This document shows, one piece after another, positions 1-9,782 of a stretch of DNA of 64,000 nt. The position numbers and the translations under genes are program-made. Under the pieces are notes generated by a model, which did not search any database, was not told the DNA's origin, and was given only the letters and a program-made list of their open reading frames with translations. Within the stretch, counting starts at the first letter, position 1. Each line of letters begins with the position of its first letter. The stretch comes from Snodgrassella alvi (GTDB lineage Bacteria; Pseudomonadota; Gammaproteobacteria; Burkholderiales; Neisseriaceae), in contig NZ_MEIR01000082.1 in the NCBI RefSeq assembly GCF_002777825.1, positions 1-64,000 of the forward strand. Direction: 5' to 3'.

Positions 1-3000
1 AATACGGGTGCTGGTGCAATTACCCTAAACAATAACGGTGAAACTACCGGCGCTATTACCAACTCAGGTGCTGGTGCAATTACCCTAAACAATAGCGGTA
101 CAAGTAGCAGTAAAATTGAAAATACTGGTGATGGTAAAATCACCTTAAACAATAGCGGTAAAAGCACCGGCGATATTATTAATGCTAGTGAGTCTGACCA
201 GTCTTACATAAAGATAACCAATAATGCTGGTACAACGCTTGGCAGTGCGATAAGCAATACAAAAGCTGGTAAGATTGAACTGACTAATAAAGGTACAACT
301 ACCCGCGATATTACCAACTCAGGTTATAAAAATTCTAGTATAGAAATAACCAATGAAGCTGATGCAATACTTGGAAGCAATATTAAAAATACAGGTGATG
401 GTAAAATTACTTTAGACAATAAAGGTGCAAGCACCGGCAATATTACCAACTCAGGTTATGACAATTCTCTTATAGAAATAACCAATGAAGCTGATGCAAT
501 ACTTGGAAGCAATATTAATAATACGGGTGCTGGTAAAATTACTTTAAACAATAAAGGCTCAAGCACCGGCGATATTATTAATAATAGTGATTCAGCCTCT
601 TCTAGAATAGAAGTAATCAATAATGTAGATAAAATGCTTGAAAGTACGATAAGCAATAAAAGAGCTGGTACGATTAAATTGACTAATCATGGTATAACTA
701 CCCGCGATATTACCAACTCAGGTTATAAAAATTCTAGTATAGAAATAACCAATGAAGCTAATGCAATACTTGGAAGCAATATTAATAATACAGGCGCTGG
801 TACAATTACTTTAAATAATAGCGGTAAAAGCACCGGCGATATTATTAATGCTAGTGAGTCTGACCAGTCTTACATAAAGATAACCAATAATGCTGGTACA
901 ACGCTTGACAGTACGATAAGCAATACAAAAGCTGGTAAGATTGAACTGACTAATAAAGGTATAACTACCGGCGATATTACCAATTCAGGCCTGCTAGGTT
1001 CTCTTATAAGTGTAACCAACAATAATGGGGCAACACTTAATGGTAAAATTAGTAATACAGGTGCTGGTACAATTACCTTAGACAATAAAGGTACAAGTAC
1101 CAGTACTATTAAAAATACAGGTGCTGGTACAATTACCTTAGACAATAAAGGTACAAGTACCAGTACTATTAAAAATACAGGTGCTGGTACAATTACCTTA
1201 GACAATAAAGGTACAAGTACCAGTACTATTAAAAATACAGGTGCTGGTACAATTACCTTAGACAATAAAGGTACAAGTACCAGTACTATTAAAAATACAG
1301 GTGCTGGTACAATTACCTTAGACAATAAAGGTACAAGTACCAGTACTATTAAAAATACAGGTGCTGGTACAATTGCTTTAAATAATAGCGGTAAAAGCAC
1401 CGGCAATATTATTAATGACAGTGATTCTAAAGAGTCTCAAATAAATGTAACTAATAATGCTGGTGCAACGCTTGACAGTACAATAAGCAATACTAAAGCT
1501 GGTACGATTGAACTGACTAATAAAGGTACTGCTACCGGCAATATTACCAACTCAGGCTCTAAAAATTCTCTTATACAGATAATCAATAATACTGGTGCAA
1601 CACTTAGTAGTAATGTTAGCAATACAGGTACTGGTACAATTAAGTTAAACAATGAGGCTACTTTCAATGGTGATCTTATCAATACTAATTCAGGTACGAT
1701 TACTGCAACAAATACTGGAATTTTCACTGGTACTACCAACAATTCCAATGCAAATGGAAAAATAAATCTGGATAATCAGGGCAAATGGATAATTACCGGA
1801 AGCTCCTCATTATCACAGCTGACTAACACGGGTTCTATTATATTTCCACGCATTGCTGAAGCTAATGCAGGAGATAAAAATCAATACCATACAATCAACA
1901 TAAAAGAGTATAAAGGTACTAACGGTGACATTTATGTTAATACCTATTGGAATAATGACGGTACTTCTTATGCAGATACCATCTTTATTGAGAAGGTAAC
2001 GGAATCAGGCACTACACGGGTGCATGCAATGGGGCACGATGAACGTAATGAAATTATTGGAAATGCACAATCCTCTGAGAAAAAAAATACAACTCAGGTT
2101 ATTAATGTAAGTTCAAACGAGCCTAAGCATAAATTCGTGGGTACAGCGGATATATCTGATGGTGCTAAGCAAGCTCAGCTCGTGGAAACAACAAACGAAT
2201 CAGGCCAAACTATTTATGTATGGTCATTAACAACTCAAGATCCGGCTGAACCTATCCAACCTACTCCACCTAAAGAAATACCGATTTATGCGGAGCCGGT
2301 ATCTGGCTACGTACAAATGCCTACAGTAAATATGGAGCTGGGCTTTACCACCATCGGCACATTACATGAGCGGCGCGGTGAAAATCAGACCTACAACATT
2401 ACTGGCACCAACAATACTGCCCTTGCCGATAACCAGCAGCAGACATGGGGTAGAATTCTGGTGAAACATCTGGATAAGAATGGCAAACGACGTCTGGATA
2501 CAGTTGGTAATCAATCCGTACTCCAGATTGGTCACGATTTTATTCTGGATGAAAACAATAAAACCGGAACCCGCCGGCATATAGGTGCCTATGTATCCTA
2601 TGGGCATAATGAAAATGATTTCCGCGATCAGTATCGTGCCGAGAATGGCTATGTTGTTGACGACCATTACACCGGTAAAGGCCGTACTGATGCAGTAAGT
2701 GTTGGCGGTTATGGCACATTCTATGGCAATAATGGCGGCTATATTGATTTGGTTGGTCAGGTAAGCTATCTGCGCAACAAATACAATGCTCGTTCCAATG
2801 AATCTGTACATCAGAACGGCTGGGGCGCAGCATTATCTGCCGAGGCCGGTAAATCTTTCACTGTCTATGGAAATAACTGGTTTGTCGAACCACAGGCTCA
2901 ATTGGTATACCAGTATCTGTCTCTGGATAATTTCAATGACGGAATTCGCCACGTCGACCAGCATAATCCATCTGCCCTGCGCGGCCGTGTGGGTATGCGT

Positions 3001-3282
3001 TTTGGCTACAATGGTGTTACAACTGATAATTTACCACCTTCATCTTTCTATGGCATTGCCAATATCTGGCATGACTTTGTCAATCCGAAATCTGTTGATA
3101 TCGGCCGCGATACACTGAAAGAAGAATATGCCAAAACCTGGGGTGAAGTGGGTGTTGGTATCCAGCTACCGATAACCCGTCAAAGTCATTTCTATAGTGA
3201 TGTGCGTTATGAGAAAAACTTTGGCAGTGCTAAACGCAAAGGTTTCAAAGGCACACTGGGCTATAAATACACTTGGTTATAA
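1..3282 (+). CDS. Autotransporter adhesin, 5' end cut by the window edge
   Basis: The frame is open from base 1, so the gene begins outside the window; 1093 residues are visible. About residues 1-600 form a low-complexity Asn/Thr/Gly passenger built from repeats such as NTGAGTITLNNSGKSTG, expected to fold as a beta-helix. A linker with PIQPTPPKEIPIY (near residue 755) leads into a C-terminal translocator of roughly 300 residues that ends in the aromatic-rich strand GTLGYKYTWL, typical of a type V (classical autotransporter) beta-barrel. The protein would be exported by Sec, insert in the outer membrane with BAM/TAM help and display the passenger at the surface, probably for adhesion; that role is inference. 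An ATG at 634 is internal and not the start. The passenger has an in-frame 60-base tandem repeat. A strong terminator follows the stop codon. Confidence 0.9.
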   Translation, partial: NTGAGAITLNNNGETTGAITNSGAGAITLNNSGTSSSKIENTGDGKITLNNSGKSTGDIINASESDQSYIKITNNAGTTLGSAISNTKAGKIELTNKGTTTRDITNSGYKNSSIEITNEADAILGSNIKNTGDGKITLDNKGASTGNITNSGYDNSLIEITNEADAILGSNINNTGAGKITLNNKGSSTGDIINNSDSASSRIEVINNVDKMLESTISNKRAGTIKLTNHGITTRDITNSGYKNSSIEITNEANAILGSNINNTGAGTITLNNSGKSTGDIINASESDQSYIKITNNAGTTLDSTISNTKAGKIELTNKGITTGDITNSGLLGSLISVTNNNGATLNGKISNTGAGTITLDNKGTSTSTIKNTGAGTITLDNKGTSTSTIKNTGAGTITLDNKGTSTSTIKNTGAGTITLDNKGTSTSTIKNTGAGTITLDNKGTSTSTIKNTGAGTIALNNSGKSTGNIINDSDSKESQINVTNNAGATLDSTISNTKAGTIELTNKGTATGNITNSGSKNSLIQIINNTGATLSSNVSNTGTGTIKLNNEATFNGDLINTNSGTITATNTGIFTGTTNNSNANGKINLDNQGKWIITGSSSLSQLTNTGSIIFPRIAEANAGDKNQYHTINIKEYKGTNGDIYVNTYWNNDGTSYADTIFIEKVTESGTTRVHAMGHDERNEIIGNAQSSEKKNTTQVINVSSNEPKHKFVGTADISDGAKQAQLVETTNESGQTIYVWSLTTQDPAEPIQPTPPKEIPIYAEPVSGYVQMPTVNMELGFTTIGTLHERRGENQTYNITGTNNTALADNQQQTWGRILVKHLDKNGKRRLDTVGNQSVLQIGHDFILDENNKTGTRRHIGAYVSYGHNENDFRDQYRAENGYVVDDHYTGKGRTDAVSVGGYGTFYGNNGGYIDLVGQVSYLRNKYNARSNESVHQNGWGAALSAEAGKSFTVYGNNWFVEPQAQLVYQYLSLDNFNDGIRHVDQHNPSALRGRVGMRFGYNGVTTDNLPPSSFYGIANIWHDFVNPKSVDIGRDTLKEEYAKTWGEVGVGIQLPITRQSHFYSDVRYEKNFGSAKRKGFKGTLGYKYTWL
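1054..1373 (+). repeat. 60-bp perfect tandem repeat inside the adhesin passenger
   Basis: A 60-base unit occurs just over five times head to tail. Four consecutive units are identical base for base; the last drifts at its end (GCTTTA in place of CCTTA). The unit is a multiple of three and encodes a 20-residue module beginning NTGAGTITLDNKGTS, so copy-number change lengthens or shortens the passenger without a frameshift. Confidence 0.95.
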
Positions 3283-3331
3283 CCACATTCATAGCAGTGA
3301 CTGTGTGATACAGCCACTGCTATGTCTCCTG

Positions 3332-3370
3332 ACAGGGCAAAACTGCAAACAGCTTTGCCCTGTTTTTATT
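3332..3370 (+). terminator. Rho-independent terminator of the autotransporter gene
   Basis: A ten-base stem, ACAGGGCAAA pairing with TTTGCCCTGT, encloses a 12-base loop and runs straight into five T residues. It lies about 50 bases after the autotransporter stop codon. Confidence 0.85.
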
Positions 3371-3487
3371 TATATGATTAACTAAGATTACTTTCTGGAA
3401 AGCTGGCTTTAGCTTCTAAGCAGATAAATAGATATATACAGACAACAATCACGCTAAAGCAATGCAGCCAGAAATCCTTGAAATGAA

Positions 3488-3520
3488 AAGCCCCACAAAG
3501 CCAAAAGCTTTGTGGGGCTT
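3488..3520 (-). terminator. Terminator of ahpF
   Basis: The stem AAGCCCCACAAAG pairs with CTTTGTGGGGCTT across a short loop. Read on the minus strand it is followed by TTTTC and sits just after the ahpF stop. Confidence 0.8.
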
Positions 3521-3535
3521 GCTACTGAAACAGGA

Positions 3536-5104
3536 TTATTGAGGTGCGTTGGTACGAATCAGATAATCAAAAGCACTTAATGCTGCTTTAGCACCTTCAC
3601 CAGCGGCAATAATAATCTGCTTGTATGGCACATTGGTACAGTCACCAGCGGCAAATACGCCCGGCACATTGGTTTTACCAGACGCATCAATCACAATTTC
3701 ATGCATTGGTTCAGTTAACTCAACCGTACCCTGCAAAAAGCCGGTATTAGGTAACAGGCCAATCTGCACAAATATACCTTCCAGCGCCAGATGCTGCTGA
3801 GCATCAGTTGACCTATCCAGATAGTTCAGACCGCTAACCTTGCCATTAGCACCAGTAACTTCAGTAGTTTGAGCATTGCGAATAACCTTTACATTAGGCA
3901 AACTGTTCAGCTTGTGCTGCAATACTTCATCCGCGCGCAGTTTATCGGAAAATTCCAACAAGGTAACACTTTTAACCAAGCCAGCCAGATCAATAGCAGC
4001 TTCTACCCCAGAATTTCCCCCGCCAATCACAGCCACATCTTTACCTTTGAATAAAGGGCCATCACAATGCGGGCAATAAGTCACCCCTTTAGTACGATAT
4101 TCCTGTTCACCAGGCACATTCATGGAACGCCAGCGCGCGCCGGTAGATAGAATCACAGTGCGTGATTTAAGCACAGCGCCGCTTTCAGTATGTACCTCAA
4201 TCAACCCACCTGTGCTGGTAGCAGGAATCAGCACGCTTACCTTTTGCAGATTCATAATATCTACATCATAACTGCGCACATGGCTTTCCAGATCGCGAGC
4301 AAAACGCGGGCCATCTGTACGCAAAACTGAAACGTAGTTTTCAATATCCATTGTATCCAGTACCTGACCGCCAAAGCGTTCAGCTATAATTCCGGTACGA
4401 ATCCCTTTACGCGCTGCATATACGGCTGCCGCAGCTCCAGCCGGCCCCCCACCTACAATCAGTACATCAAAAGGCTCTTTTGCATTCAGTGCCTCAACTG
4501 CATCATTAGCTGCATTGCTGTCCAGCTTGGCCACAATTTCGGCCAGCTCCATCCGCCCCTGACCAAAAGGTTTACCATTCAGGAAAACTGCCGGTACACC
4601 CATAATCTCTTTTGCTTCAATTTCTTCCTGAAACAATGCCCCATCGATAGCAGTATGGCTGATATTGGGATTAAGAATGCTCATCAGATTTAGTGCCTGA
4701 ATTACATCAGGACAATTATGGCAGGTAATAGAATAATAGGTTTCAAAATAATAACTACCTTGCAGATTCTTTATCTGTTGCTGCAAAGATTCTGCTTCCT
4801 TGGAGGGATGGCCACCCGCCTGTAGTAAAGCCAGCACCAGTGAGCTGAATTCATGCCCCATCGGATTACCGGCAAAAACCAGACCGGTATGCATACCGGG
4901 ATTGGTAATTTCAAAAGAAGGTTTACGCTCAGACTGGCCATCAGTCCGCAGGCTAACTTTATCACTTAGCGCTTCCACTTCCTGTAACAGTGCCAACATG
5001 TCGCGAGCACCTGCACTATCGTTAAGCGTAGCAATGATTTCAACCGGCTGGATTACATATTCCAAATAAGCTTTTAATTGGCTTTTCAGGGTGTCGTCTA
5101 ACAT
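3536..5104 (-). CDS. ahpF: Alkyl hydroperoxide reductase subunit F (NADH:peroxiredoxin reductase)
   Basis: This 522-residue flavoprotein has the usual AhpF length. It passes electrons from NADH through FAD to the peroxiredoxin AhpC, which reduces organic and hydrogen peroxide in the cytoplasm. The N-terminal tandem thioredoxin-fold domain carries the CHNC redox pair at residues 128-131. The FAD-binding motif GGGPAG lies near residue 217, the second redox pair CPHC near 345, the NADH-binding motif IGGGNSG just after it, and the closing FAD motif GVFAAGDC near the C-terminus. Its partner ahpC is immediately upstream on the same strand, but a terminator lies between them, so ahpF is probably reached by read-through or has its own promoter. 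Confidence 0.96.
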   Translation of the reverse strand: MLDDTLKSQLKAYLEYVIQPVEIIATLNDSAGARDMLALLQEVEALSDKVSLRTDGQSERKPSFEITNPGMHTGLVFAGNPMGHEFSSLVLALLQAGGHPSKEAESLQQQIKNLQGSYYFETYYSITCHNCPDVIQALNLMSILNPNISHTAIDGALFQEEIEAKEIMGVPAVFLNGKPFGQGRMELAEIVAKLDSNAANDAVEALNAKEPFDVLIVGGGPAGAAAAVYAARKGIRTGIIAERFGGQVLDTMDIENYVSVLRTDGPRFARDLESHVRSYDVDIMNLQKVSVLIPATSTGGLIEVHTESGAVLKSRTVILSTGARWRSMNVPGEQEYRTKGVTYCPHCDGPLFKGKDVAVIGGGNSGVEAAIDLAGLVKSVTLLEFSDKLRADEVLQHKLNSLPNVKVIRNAQTTEVTGANGKVSGLNYLDRSTDAQQHLALEGIFVQIGLLPNTGFLQGTVELTEPMHEIVIDASGKTNVPGVFAAGDCTNVPYKQIIIAAGEGAKAALSAFDYLIRTNAPQ

Positions 5105-5174
5105 ATTACAGCTCCATTACATTAAAATTAACAATCGATATTGTCTTTTTGATAGCCTATATTTTTGTTTTACT

Positions 5175-5210
5175 AAAAAGCCCGGATACCGCAGCCGGTA
5201 TTCGGGCTGA
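5175..5210 (-). terminator. Terminator between ahpC and ahpF
   Basis: On the minus strand a GC-rich stem, AGCCCGAATACC with GGTATCCGGGCT (one mismatch), is followed by a T run. It lies about 50 bases behind the ahpC stop, so most ahpC transcripts should end before ahpF. The arrangement would allow far more AhpC than AhpF, as expected for a peroxidase and its reductase. Confidence 0.8.
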
Positions 5211-5259
5211 ATAGCTGCTATTTAACAGCAGAATGATTGATGTGTGTGTTTAAGTGTTA

Positions 5260-5826
5260 TTAGATTTTGCCAACCAGCTCAAGAGAAGGAGCCAGAGTTT
5301 TGTCGCCTTCTTTCCATTTGGCTGGGCAAACTTCACCCGGATGAGAAGCCACATATTGTGCGGCTTTAACTTTACGTACCAGATCAGCAGCTTCACGGCC
5401 GATACCTTCAGCAGTTACTTCTACACTCTGGATAATACCTTGCGGGTCAACCAGAAAAGTAGCACGATCAGCAGAACCCTGACCTTCACGCAGTACGCCA
5501 AAATTGGTAGCCAGAGTGGCATTGCGGTCACCCAGCATAAAATATTTGATTTTAGCAATGGTGTCTGAAGCATCGTGCCAAGCTTTATGAGTGAAATGTG
5601 TATCTGTAGATACAGAGTATACTTCCACACCCAGCTTTTGCAATTCTTCATAGTGGTCAGCCAGATCACCTAATTCAGTAGGACAAACAAAAGTGAAGTC
5701 GGCTGGATAGAAAAAGAATACAGACCATTTACCTTTAACGTCAGCATCGCTGATGTCTACAAATTTACCATCATGAAAAGCAGTGGTATTGAATGGTTTG
5801 ATTTCAGTATTAACGTTGGCAACCAT
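5260..5826 (-). CDS. ahpC: Peroxiredoxin AhpC (alkyl hydroperoxide reductase subunit C)
   Basis: This is a typical 2-Cys peroxiredoxin of 188 residues. The peroxidatic cysteine is Cys48 in [10 protein letters not shown] and the resolving cysteine is Cys167 in GEVCPAKW near the C-terminus. It reduces peroxides in the cytoplasm and is recycled by AhpF, encoded next door. An AAGGAG ribosome binding site precedes the ATG at good spacing. The upstream region lacks a clear -35 element, which would fit activator-dependent expression (OxyR in many relatives), but no operator could be identified by eye. Confidence 0.97.
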   Translation of the reverse strand: MVANVNTEIKPFNTTAFHDGKFVDISDADVKGKWSVFFFYPADFTFVCPTELGDLADHYEELQKLGVEVYSVSTDTHFTHKAWHDASDTIAKIKYFMLGDRNATLATNFGVLREGQGSADRATFLVDPQGIIQSVEVTAEGIGREAADLVRKVKAAQYVASHPGEVCPAKWKEGDKTLAPSLELVGKI

Positions 5827-6281
5827 GAAGTATCTCCTTGAATGTAACAGGTTGAATTAAGTAATACATGTATAGTACACAAGTTCACATCATAAATATA
5901 ATCAAATGATTCTATATAGCCCATAGTTTTTATTTAACATAAAAAACAAAGTCTTATAAATTAACTTTAAACAAATAGCCAATATATCCGCAAAAAAAGC
6001 CGCAAAATTACACTTTAGAACCTGCAACGATAGCCTCACACAACCACACATACAGCTACAAATACAGATATATCTTAGTTATAGCAAAATCAAAAAAAAC
6101 TTTTCCAGCCATCCAGCCTAATTTGCCTGAAAAATTTATTCAGATTAAGATACAGATATTAATACAAAAACCGATTACACATTATTTTTATTGATACTGT
6201 TTATTAAACCAGCAGAGATTGTTTTCCTTTTATCCATATCAAGCAGACAGTGCTGCCGAACACTTGCAGCAGAGGTATCCC
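5827..6281. other. AT-rich intergenic region between ahpC and the yjdF-like gene
   Basis: This divergent intergenic region must hold the promoters of ahpC and of the YjdF-like gene. It is AT-rich with many A runs. A TATACA hexamer on the minus strand about 40 bases upstream of ahpC is a possible -10, but no convincing -35 was found. No RNA gene or coding frame stands out. Confidence 0.5.
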
Positions 6282-6923
6282 ATGAAAACTCATATTCTGC
6301 AATTGATGATCTTTATAATAGTATTATTTTGGTCTGCCTATCGCCCACATGACTATCCAACCTGGTGTCTGGAAGTTTTTCCAGCATTAGCGGGTGTCGT
6401 AATACTTGCGTACACATATACACGTTTTCACTTCAGTAACCTGATGTACTGGGTAGTACTAATTCACACAGTCATTCTGCTTGTTGGCGGACATTACACT
6501 TATGCAGAGGAACCAGTTTTTAATTACCTGCGCGGTGTATTTGACTGGTCACGCAATAATTACGACAAACTCGGGCATTTTTTTCAGGGCTTCTCACCAG
6601 CCATCATCGCCTGCGAATTACTCTGGGGCTTACAGATTGTGCGCCGTCGCGGCTGGGTAGTTTTTTTAAGCGGCTGTATCTGTATGGCCATTAGTGCCAT
6701 CTATGAGCTGTTTGAATGGCTGGTAGCCGAAATCAGCAATCAGCAAGCAGTTACTTTTCTTGGAACACAGGGCGATGTGTGGGACACACAGCAAGACATG
6801 CTGTGGTGCCTGATTGGCTGTAGCAGCATGCTGGTTTATTTGTATTGTAGCAAACAGCACTTGCAACAGGCTGCCACAAAAAAAATGGGTACCAAAACAA
6901 ATAGCGAATCAGATTACCCTTAA
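6282..6923 (+). CDS. yjdF: YjdF-like inner-membrane protein (DUF2238 family)
   Basis: The 213-residue product has about six predicted membrane segments and resembles the DUF2238/YjdF family of uncharacterised inner-membrane proteins. Family features visible are the conserved region NYDKLGHFFQGFSPAI in the middle and YELFEWLVAE followed by LGTQGDVWDTQQDMLWC. I chose the ATG preceded by AGAGGT; an upstream ATG in frame would add 21 polar residues that the family does not have. The function is unknown. The gene stands alone between ahpC and a convergent small gene. Confidence 0.8.
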   Translation: MKTHILQLMIFIIVLFWSAYRPHDYPTWCLEVFPALAGVVILAYTYTRFHFSNLMYWVVLIHTVILLVGGHYTYAEEPVFNYLRGVFDWSRNNYDKLGHFFQGFSPAIIACELLWGLQIVRRRGWVVFLSGCICMAISAIYELFEWLVAEISNQQAVTFLGTQGDVWDTQQDMLWCLIGCSSMLVYLYCSKQHLQQAATKKMGTKTNSESDYP

Positions 6924-6954
6924 CCAGCCACAGCAGAATTGATACATCAATCTA

Positions 6955-6981
6955 CAAAAGCAGCTTTGTACAAAAGCTGCC
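6955..6981 (-). terminator. Hairpin between convergent yjdF-like gene and small membrane gene
   Basis: An eight-base stem GCAGCTTT/AAAGCTGC closes a five-base loop. On the minus strand it is followed by TTTTG and so best serves the 99-residue gene; on the plus strand the tail is only weakly T-rich. Confidence 0.55.
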
Positions 6982-7002
6982 TTCTCTAGCTACAAAGGCC
7001 AA

Positions 7003-7302
7003 TCAGAGAGAAACAGATGCTGTTTTTTCTGTTGCCTCTTGCAGCTTGATTCTAATTTCATTGATATCTTCTTCAAATATCATAATCACCCCCAGATAGG
7101 CCATGCCAAACATCATAGCTGTGATAAATGAACTGGCAATTGCCATTACGTTCATCCACAGCAAACCTAAGGCAAATACCAAAAAACACAAGGCAAAAAT
7201 AACATTAAAGTAGAATTTTACCCTTTTAAATTTTTGTTCCTTGTGTGCTAGCTGCACGCTTAATTCATTACCGGCTGTTGCAGAATCAATAGTTTGGTTC
7301 AT
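7003..7302 (-). CDS. Small two-helix membrane protein of unknown function
   Basis: The 99-residue product has a charged N-terminus (KEQKFKRVKFYF), two adjacent hydrophobic helices at about residues 31-51 and 55-76, and an acidic amphipathic tail (FEEDINEIRIKLQEATEK). This layout suggests a small inner-membrane protein with both ends in the cytoplasm. I do not recognise a family. Both the hairpin after it and the long AT-rich region before it suggest a monocistronic gene. Confidence 0.6.
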   Translation of the reverse strand: MNQTIDSATAGNELSVQLAHKEQKFKRVKFYFNVIFALCFLVFALGLLWMNVMAIASSFITAMMFGMAYLGVIMIFEEDINEIRIKLQEATEKTASVSL

Positions 7303-7703
7303 CTATTCAAACTCCAGCAAATGTAAAATTAATAAATATTAGTTTAATGATTAATTACTTAACAGCATTATTTTAACTTATATCGTTATTCAGAATGAAG
7401 CACTATTTTTAGCATAAATACAATTAAAAATAGCTTATTAGTATAGATTTTTCTGATATACATATACACCAGCATAAAATATATGCCTGTATAAACATTA
7501 ACTCTTTTATTTTAATTTTACATTAAAATACATATAGATAAAATTTATACTTAGTTATCAAAAACACATCCCATAATTAATCTTATGAATAAAATTTAGC
7601 TTAAACAGTATATCCATCAGCCATACAACCATAATCACTTGCAACGCACTTTACAGAAACCCAGTAAACAGCTATTAGTTATAAATCTCAAATCAGATAT
7701 AAG
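7303..7703. other. AT-rich non-coding stretch
   Basis: Very AT-rich sequence with no frame of convincing composition. It contains the upstream region of the small membrane gene on its left. A reading frame from 7639 across the sspB end is a shadow of sspB and its terminator. Confidence 0.5.
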
Positions 7704-7738
7704 AAAAGGGCTAAAATCAGCGGATTTCAGCCCTTTTT
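7704..7738 (-). terminator. Terminator of the sspA-sspB operon
   Basis: The stem AAAAGGGCT...AGCCCTTTTT, extended by a second pairing of ATC/GAT, works in both directions. It lies about 55 bases after the sspB stop. Confidence 0.8.
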
Positions 7739-7793
7739 ACTCCAATATGATTTCTTGGCGTATCAGGAATAATACTTACCTGAGAACAATCAG

Positions 7794-8234
7794 CTATTTG
7801 ACAATTTTCAGCCCCTTTTTGCCGCCGGATTTACCACTATCTTCCGCCGGTTTAGTCTCTGCTGCATTCTCAGGTTTTGCTACTTCCTCGGCCTCAGTTA
7901 TCGGTGCATCATCATCGGTAAGCGGTTCCACCTCAAAACCCATACCCTCGCCGGTTTCACGGGCAAAAAGAGTGATGACATGGCCAACCGGAATCCAGAT
8001 ATCATGAGATACACCGTTAAAACGGGCAGCAAAATTAACCCACTCATTATCAATATTCAGATTGTGCGCGGCAGCCGCTCCGATATTGAGTACAATCTCA
8101 TTATCACGTACATACTGACGGGGTACGCAGGTTTTATCGTTTACCCACGCAACAATGTGAGGCGTATAACCACAGTCCAGCGCCCATTGATATAATGCAC
8201 GCAAAATATACGGTTTGGTACTTAGCTTGCTCAT
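7794..8234 (-). CDS. sspB: ClpXP adaptor SspB (stringent starvation protein B)
   Basis: This 146-residue protein matches SspB, which tethers ssrA-tagged polypeptides from stalled ribosomes to the ClpXP protease. The folded substrate-binding domain occupies about residues 1-105, starting KPYILRALYQWALDCGYTPH and including NIGAAAAHNLNIDNEWV and the FARETGEGMGFE segment. A disordered acidic linker follows, and the last residues, KKGLKIVK, form the basic/hydrophobic ClpX-binding tail. It lies 26 bases downstream of sspA on the same strand, the usual operon. Confidence 0.95.
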   Translation of the reverse strand: MSKLSTKPYILRALYQWALDCGYTPHIVAWVNDKTCVPRQYVRDNEIVLNIGAAAAHNLNIDNEWVNFAARFNGVSHDIWIPVGHVITLFARETGEGMGFEVEPLTDDDAPITEAEEVAKPENAAETKPAEDSGKSGGKKGLKIVK

Positions 8235-8260
8235 TGCCTTCTCCCCTTTATCAAGATTGT

Positions 8261-8866
8261 TTAACGGCGCATTGCCTTTTCTGCTGGCGTTAATGCATCA
8301 ATAAACGCCTCTCGCTGGAAAATACGCTCAGCATATTTTAGCAAAGGTGCAGTTGATTTCGGCAGCTTAATATCATAGTGATCCAGACGCCATAAGAGCG
8401 GAGCCAGAGCCACATCAATCATAGAGAAATCATCACCAATGATATATTTATTTTTGCTGAATGCCGGTGCCAGCATGGTTAAGCCTTGGGTAATCGCTTC
8501 GCGGGCTTTATTCATATCCTTATTACTGGATTCTGGATTTTCCAGCACCAGTACATGACTGAACAATTCCTTTTCTAGGCGATACAATACCAGACGGCCA
8601 CGACCACGCATAATTGGGTCAGCCGGCATCAGCTGCGGATGAGGAAAACGTTCATCAATATACTCGTTAATAATATTGGATTCATACAGAATCAGATCGC
8701 GTTCAACCAGTACAGGCACCTGATTATATGGATTCATTATAGCCAAGTCTTCCGGCTTGTTGAAAACGTCTACATCCTTGATTTCAAAATCCATGCCCTT
8801 TTCATACAGAACAAAGCTGCAACGCTGACTAAACGGGCAAGTCATACCCGCATATAATGTCATCAT
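8261..8866 (-). CDS. sspA: Stringent starvation protein A (GST-fold RNA polymerase-associated protein)
   Basis: The 201-residue product has a thioredoxin-like N-terminal domain (MMTLYAGMTCPFSQRCSFVL) and an all-helical glutathione-S-transferase-type C-terminal domain. SspA proteins bind RNA polymerase and adjust transcription in starvation and acid stress; they lack GST activity. The start is the ATG behind GGGAA. The longer frame begins with TTG and runs through the predicted -10 box, so it is not used. It is the first gene of an operon with sspB. Confidence 0.92.
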   Translation of the reverse strand: MMTLYAGMTCPFSQRCSFVLYEKGMDFEIKDVDVFNKPEDLAIMNPYNQVPVLVERDLILYESNIINEYIDERFPHPQLMPADPIMRGRGRLVLYRLEKELFSHVLVLENPESSNKDMNKAREAITQGLTMLAPAFSKNKYIIGDDFSMIDVALAPLLWRLDHYDIKLPKSTAPLLKYAERIFQREAFIDALTPAEKAMRR

Positions 8867-8886
8867 AATCAATTTCCCAAGATTAC

Positions 8887-8915
8887 TGTATAATATCAAT
8901 ACAGTGTAGTGTCTA
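8887..8915 (-). promoter_or_regulatory. Candidate promoter of sspA-sspB
   Basis: On the minus strand TAGACA is separated by 17 bases from TATACA, placing a start site about 15 bases before the sspA ATG. The match is moderate. Confidence 0.4.
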
Positions 8916-9026
8916 AATTATCTAATTATAGACAAATGACTCTATTTTTACCAGAAAAATAGCTTAAACTTATGTTTATTAAAAATTTTTCCTGATAATT
9001 GTTATAAATATCCATACAGTGACGGC

Positions 9027-9782
9027 TTAAGCGGGATTGAGTTCATCAAAAAACTGTTGCTTAATGCCAAACTGCTCAGCCACAGCAAAAGCAAGTGCCT
9101 GTATACCATAGCGCTCCGTAGCATGATGCCCCGCAGCAATAAACGCTACCCCGCATTCTTGGGCCAGATGATATTGAGGTTCAGATACCTCACCCGTAAT
9201 AAACGCATCCACGTCCATATCAATCGCATACTGAAAAAAGCCCTGACCACCGCCGGTACACCAAGCTATCCGACGCACAGGCTGCTGCTGGTCTGCACAT
9301 AAAAGCACCGGCACCCGGCCAAGGCTGAGCTCCAGTTGCCATGCTAACTCAGCCGCAGTAAGCGGCTGTGCCAATGAACCATACTGCACCAAATTCTGTT
9401 CACCACCACAACCGTCTACCTGCCAGCCTAAGCGTAATGCCAACTGCACATTATTGCCCCATTGTTGATGCGCATCCAGTGGCAGATGATAGCCAACAAG
9501 ATTAATGTCATTAGCTAATAATGTCTGGATACGGCGTTTTTTCCAGCCTGTAATCGCTGCGGCTTCATTTTTCCAGAACATACCATGATGTACCAGCAAC
9601 ATATCAGCCTGCTGCGCCACAGCAAAATCAATAGCAGCCTGACTGGCCGTTACCGCACAAACAATACTATTAACCTCATCCCTGCCCTCTACCTGCAACC
9701 CATTCGGGCTAAAATCACGAAACTGAACTATATTAAGCTGCTGAGCACACCAGTCTAAAATTTCTTTTCTCTTGGTCATCAT
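9027..9782 (-). CDS. Nif3-like dinuclear metal-centre protein (YbgI family)
   Basis: The 251-residue product is a full-length member of the Nif3/YbgI family. Metal ligands are seen in LLVHHGMFW (near residue 64), GYHLPLDAH (near 100) and GHHATERYG (near 220), the conserved histidine/aspartate/glutamate sets that bind two metal ions. Some family members are described as GTP cyclohydrolase I type 2, but the role is not established and I would not assign it. An AAGGAAG ribosome binding site precedes the ATG. The gene looks monocistronic. Confidence 0.9.
   Translation of the reverse strand: MMTKRKEILDWCAQQLNIVQFRDFSPNGLQVEGRDEVNSIVCAVTASQAAIDFAVAQQADMLLVHHGMFWKNEAAAITGWKKRRIQTLLANDINLVGYHLPLDAHQQWGNNVQLALRLGWQVDGCGGEQNLVQYGSLAQPLTAAELAWQLELSLGRVPVLLCADQQQPVRRIAWCTGGGQGFFQYAIDMDVDAFITGEVSEPQYHLAQECGVAFIAAGHHATERYGIQALAFAVAEQFGIKQQFFDELNPA

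Noticed and set aside
1054-1373. Regularly spaced identical units resembling a CRISPR array
   Set aside because: The units are contiguous without spacers, have a length divisible by three and continue the autotransporter frame.
870-1748. Long minus-strand reading frames rich in Leu/Val under the adhesin
   Set aside because: They are mirror frames of the in-frame repeats, with no ribosome binding site and no family resemblance.
634-3282. Autotransporter starting at the ATG at 634
   Set aside because: The same frame is open and has the same repeat composition back to base 1, and no signal peptide follows that ATG.
3300-3325. GATACAGCCACTGC near the autotransporter end matching the GATACAGCCAC hairpin arm near 57990
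   Set aside because: The shared part is only about 11 bases and the first site does not form the full hairpin, so chance is enough.
7639-8007. 122-codon plus-strand frame over the sspB 3' end
   Set aside because: It crosses the sspB terminator and lies antisense to sspB, which has clear family identity.
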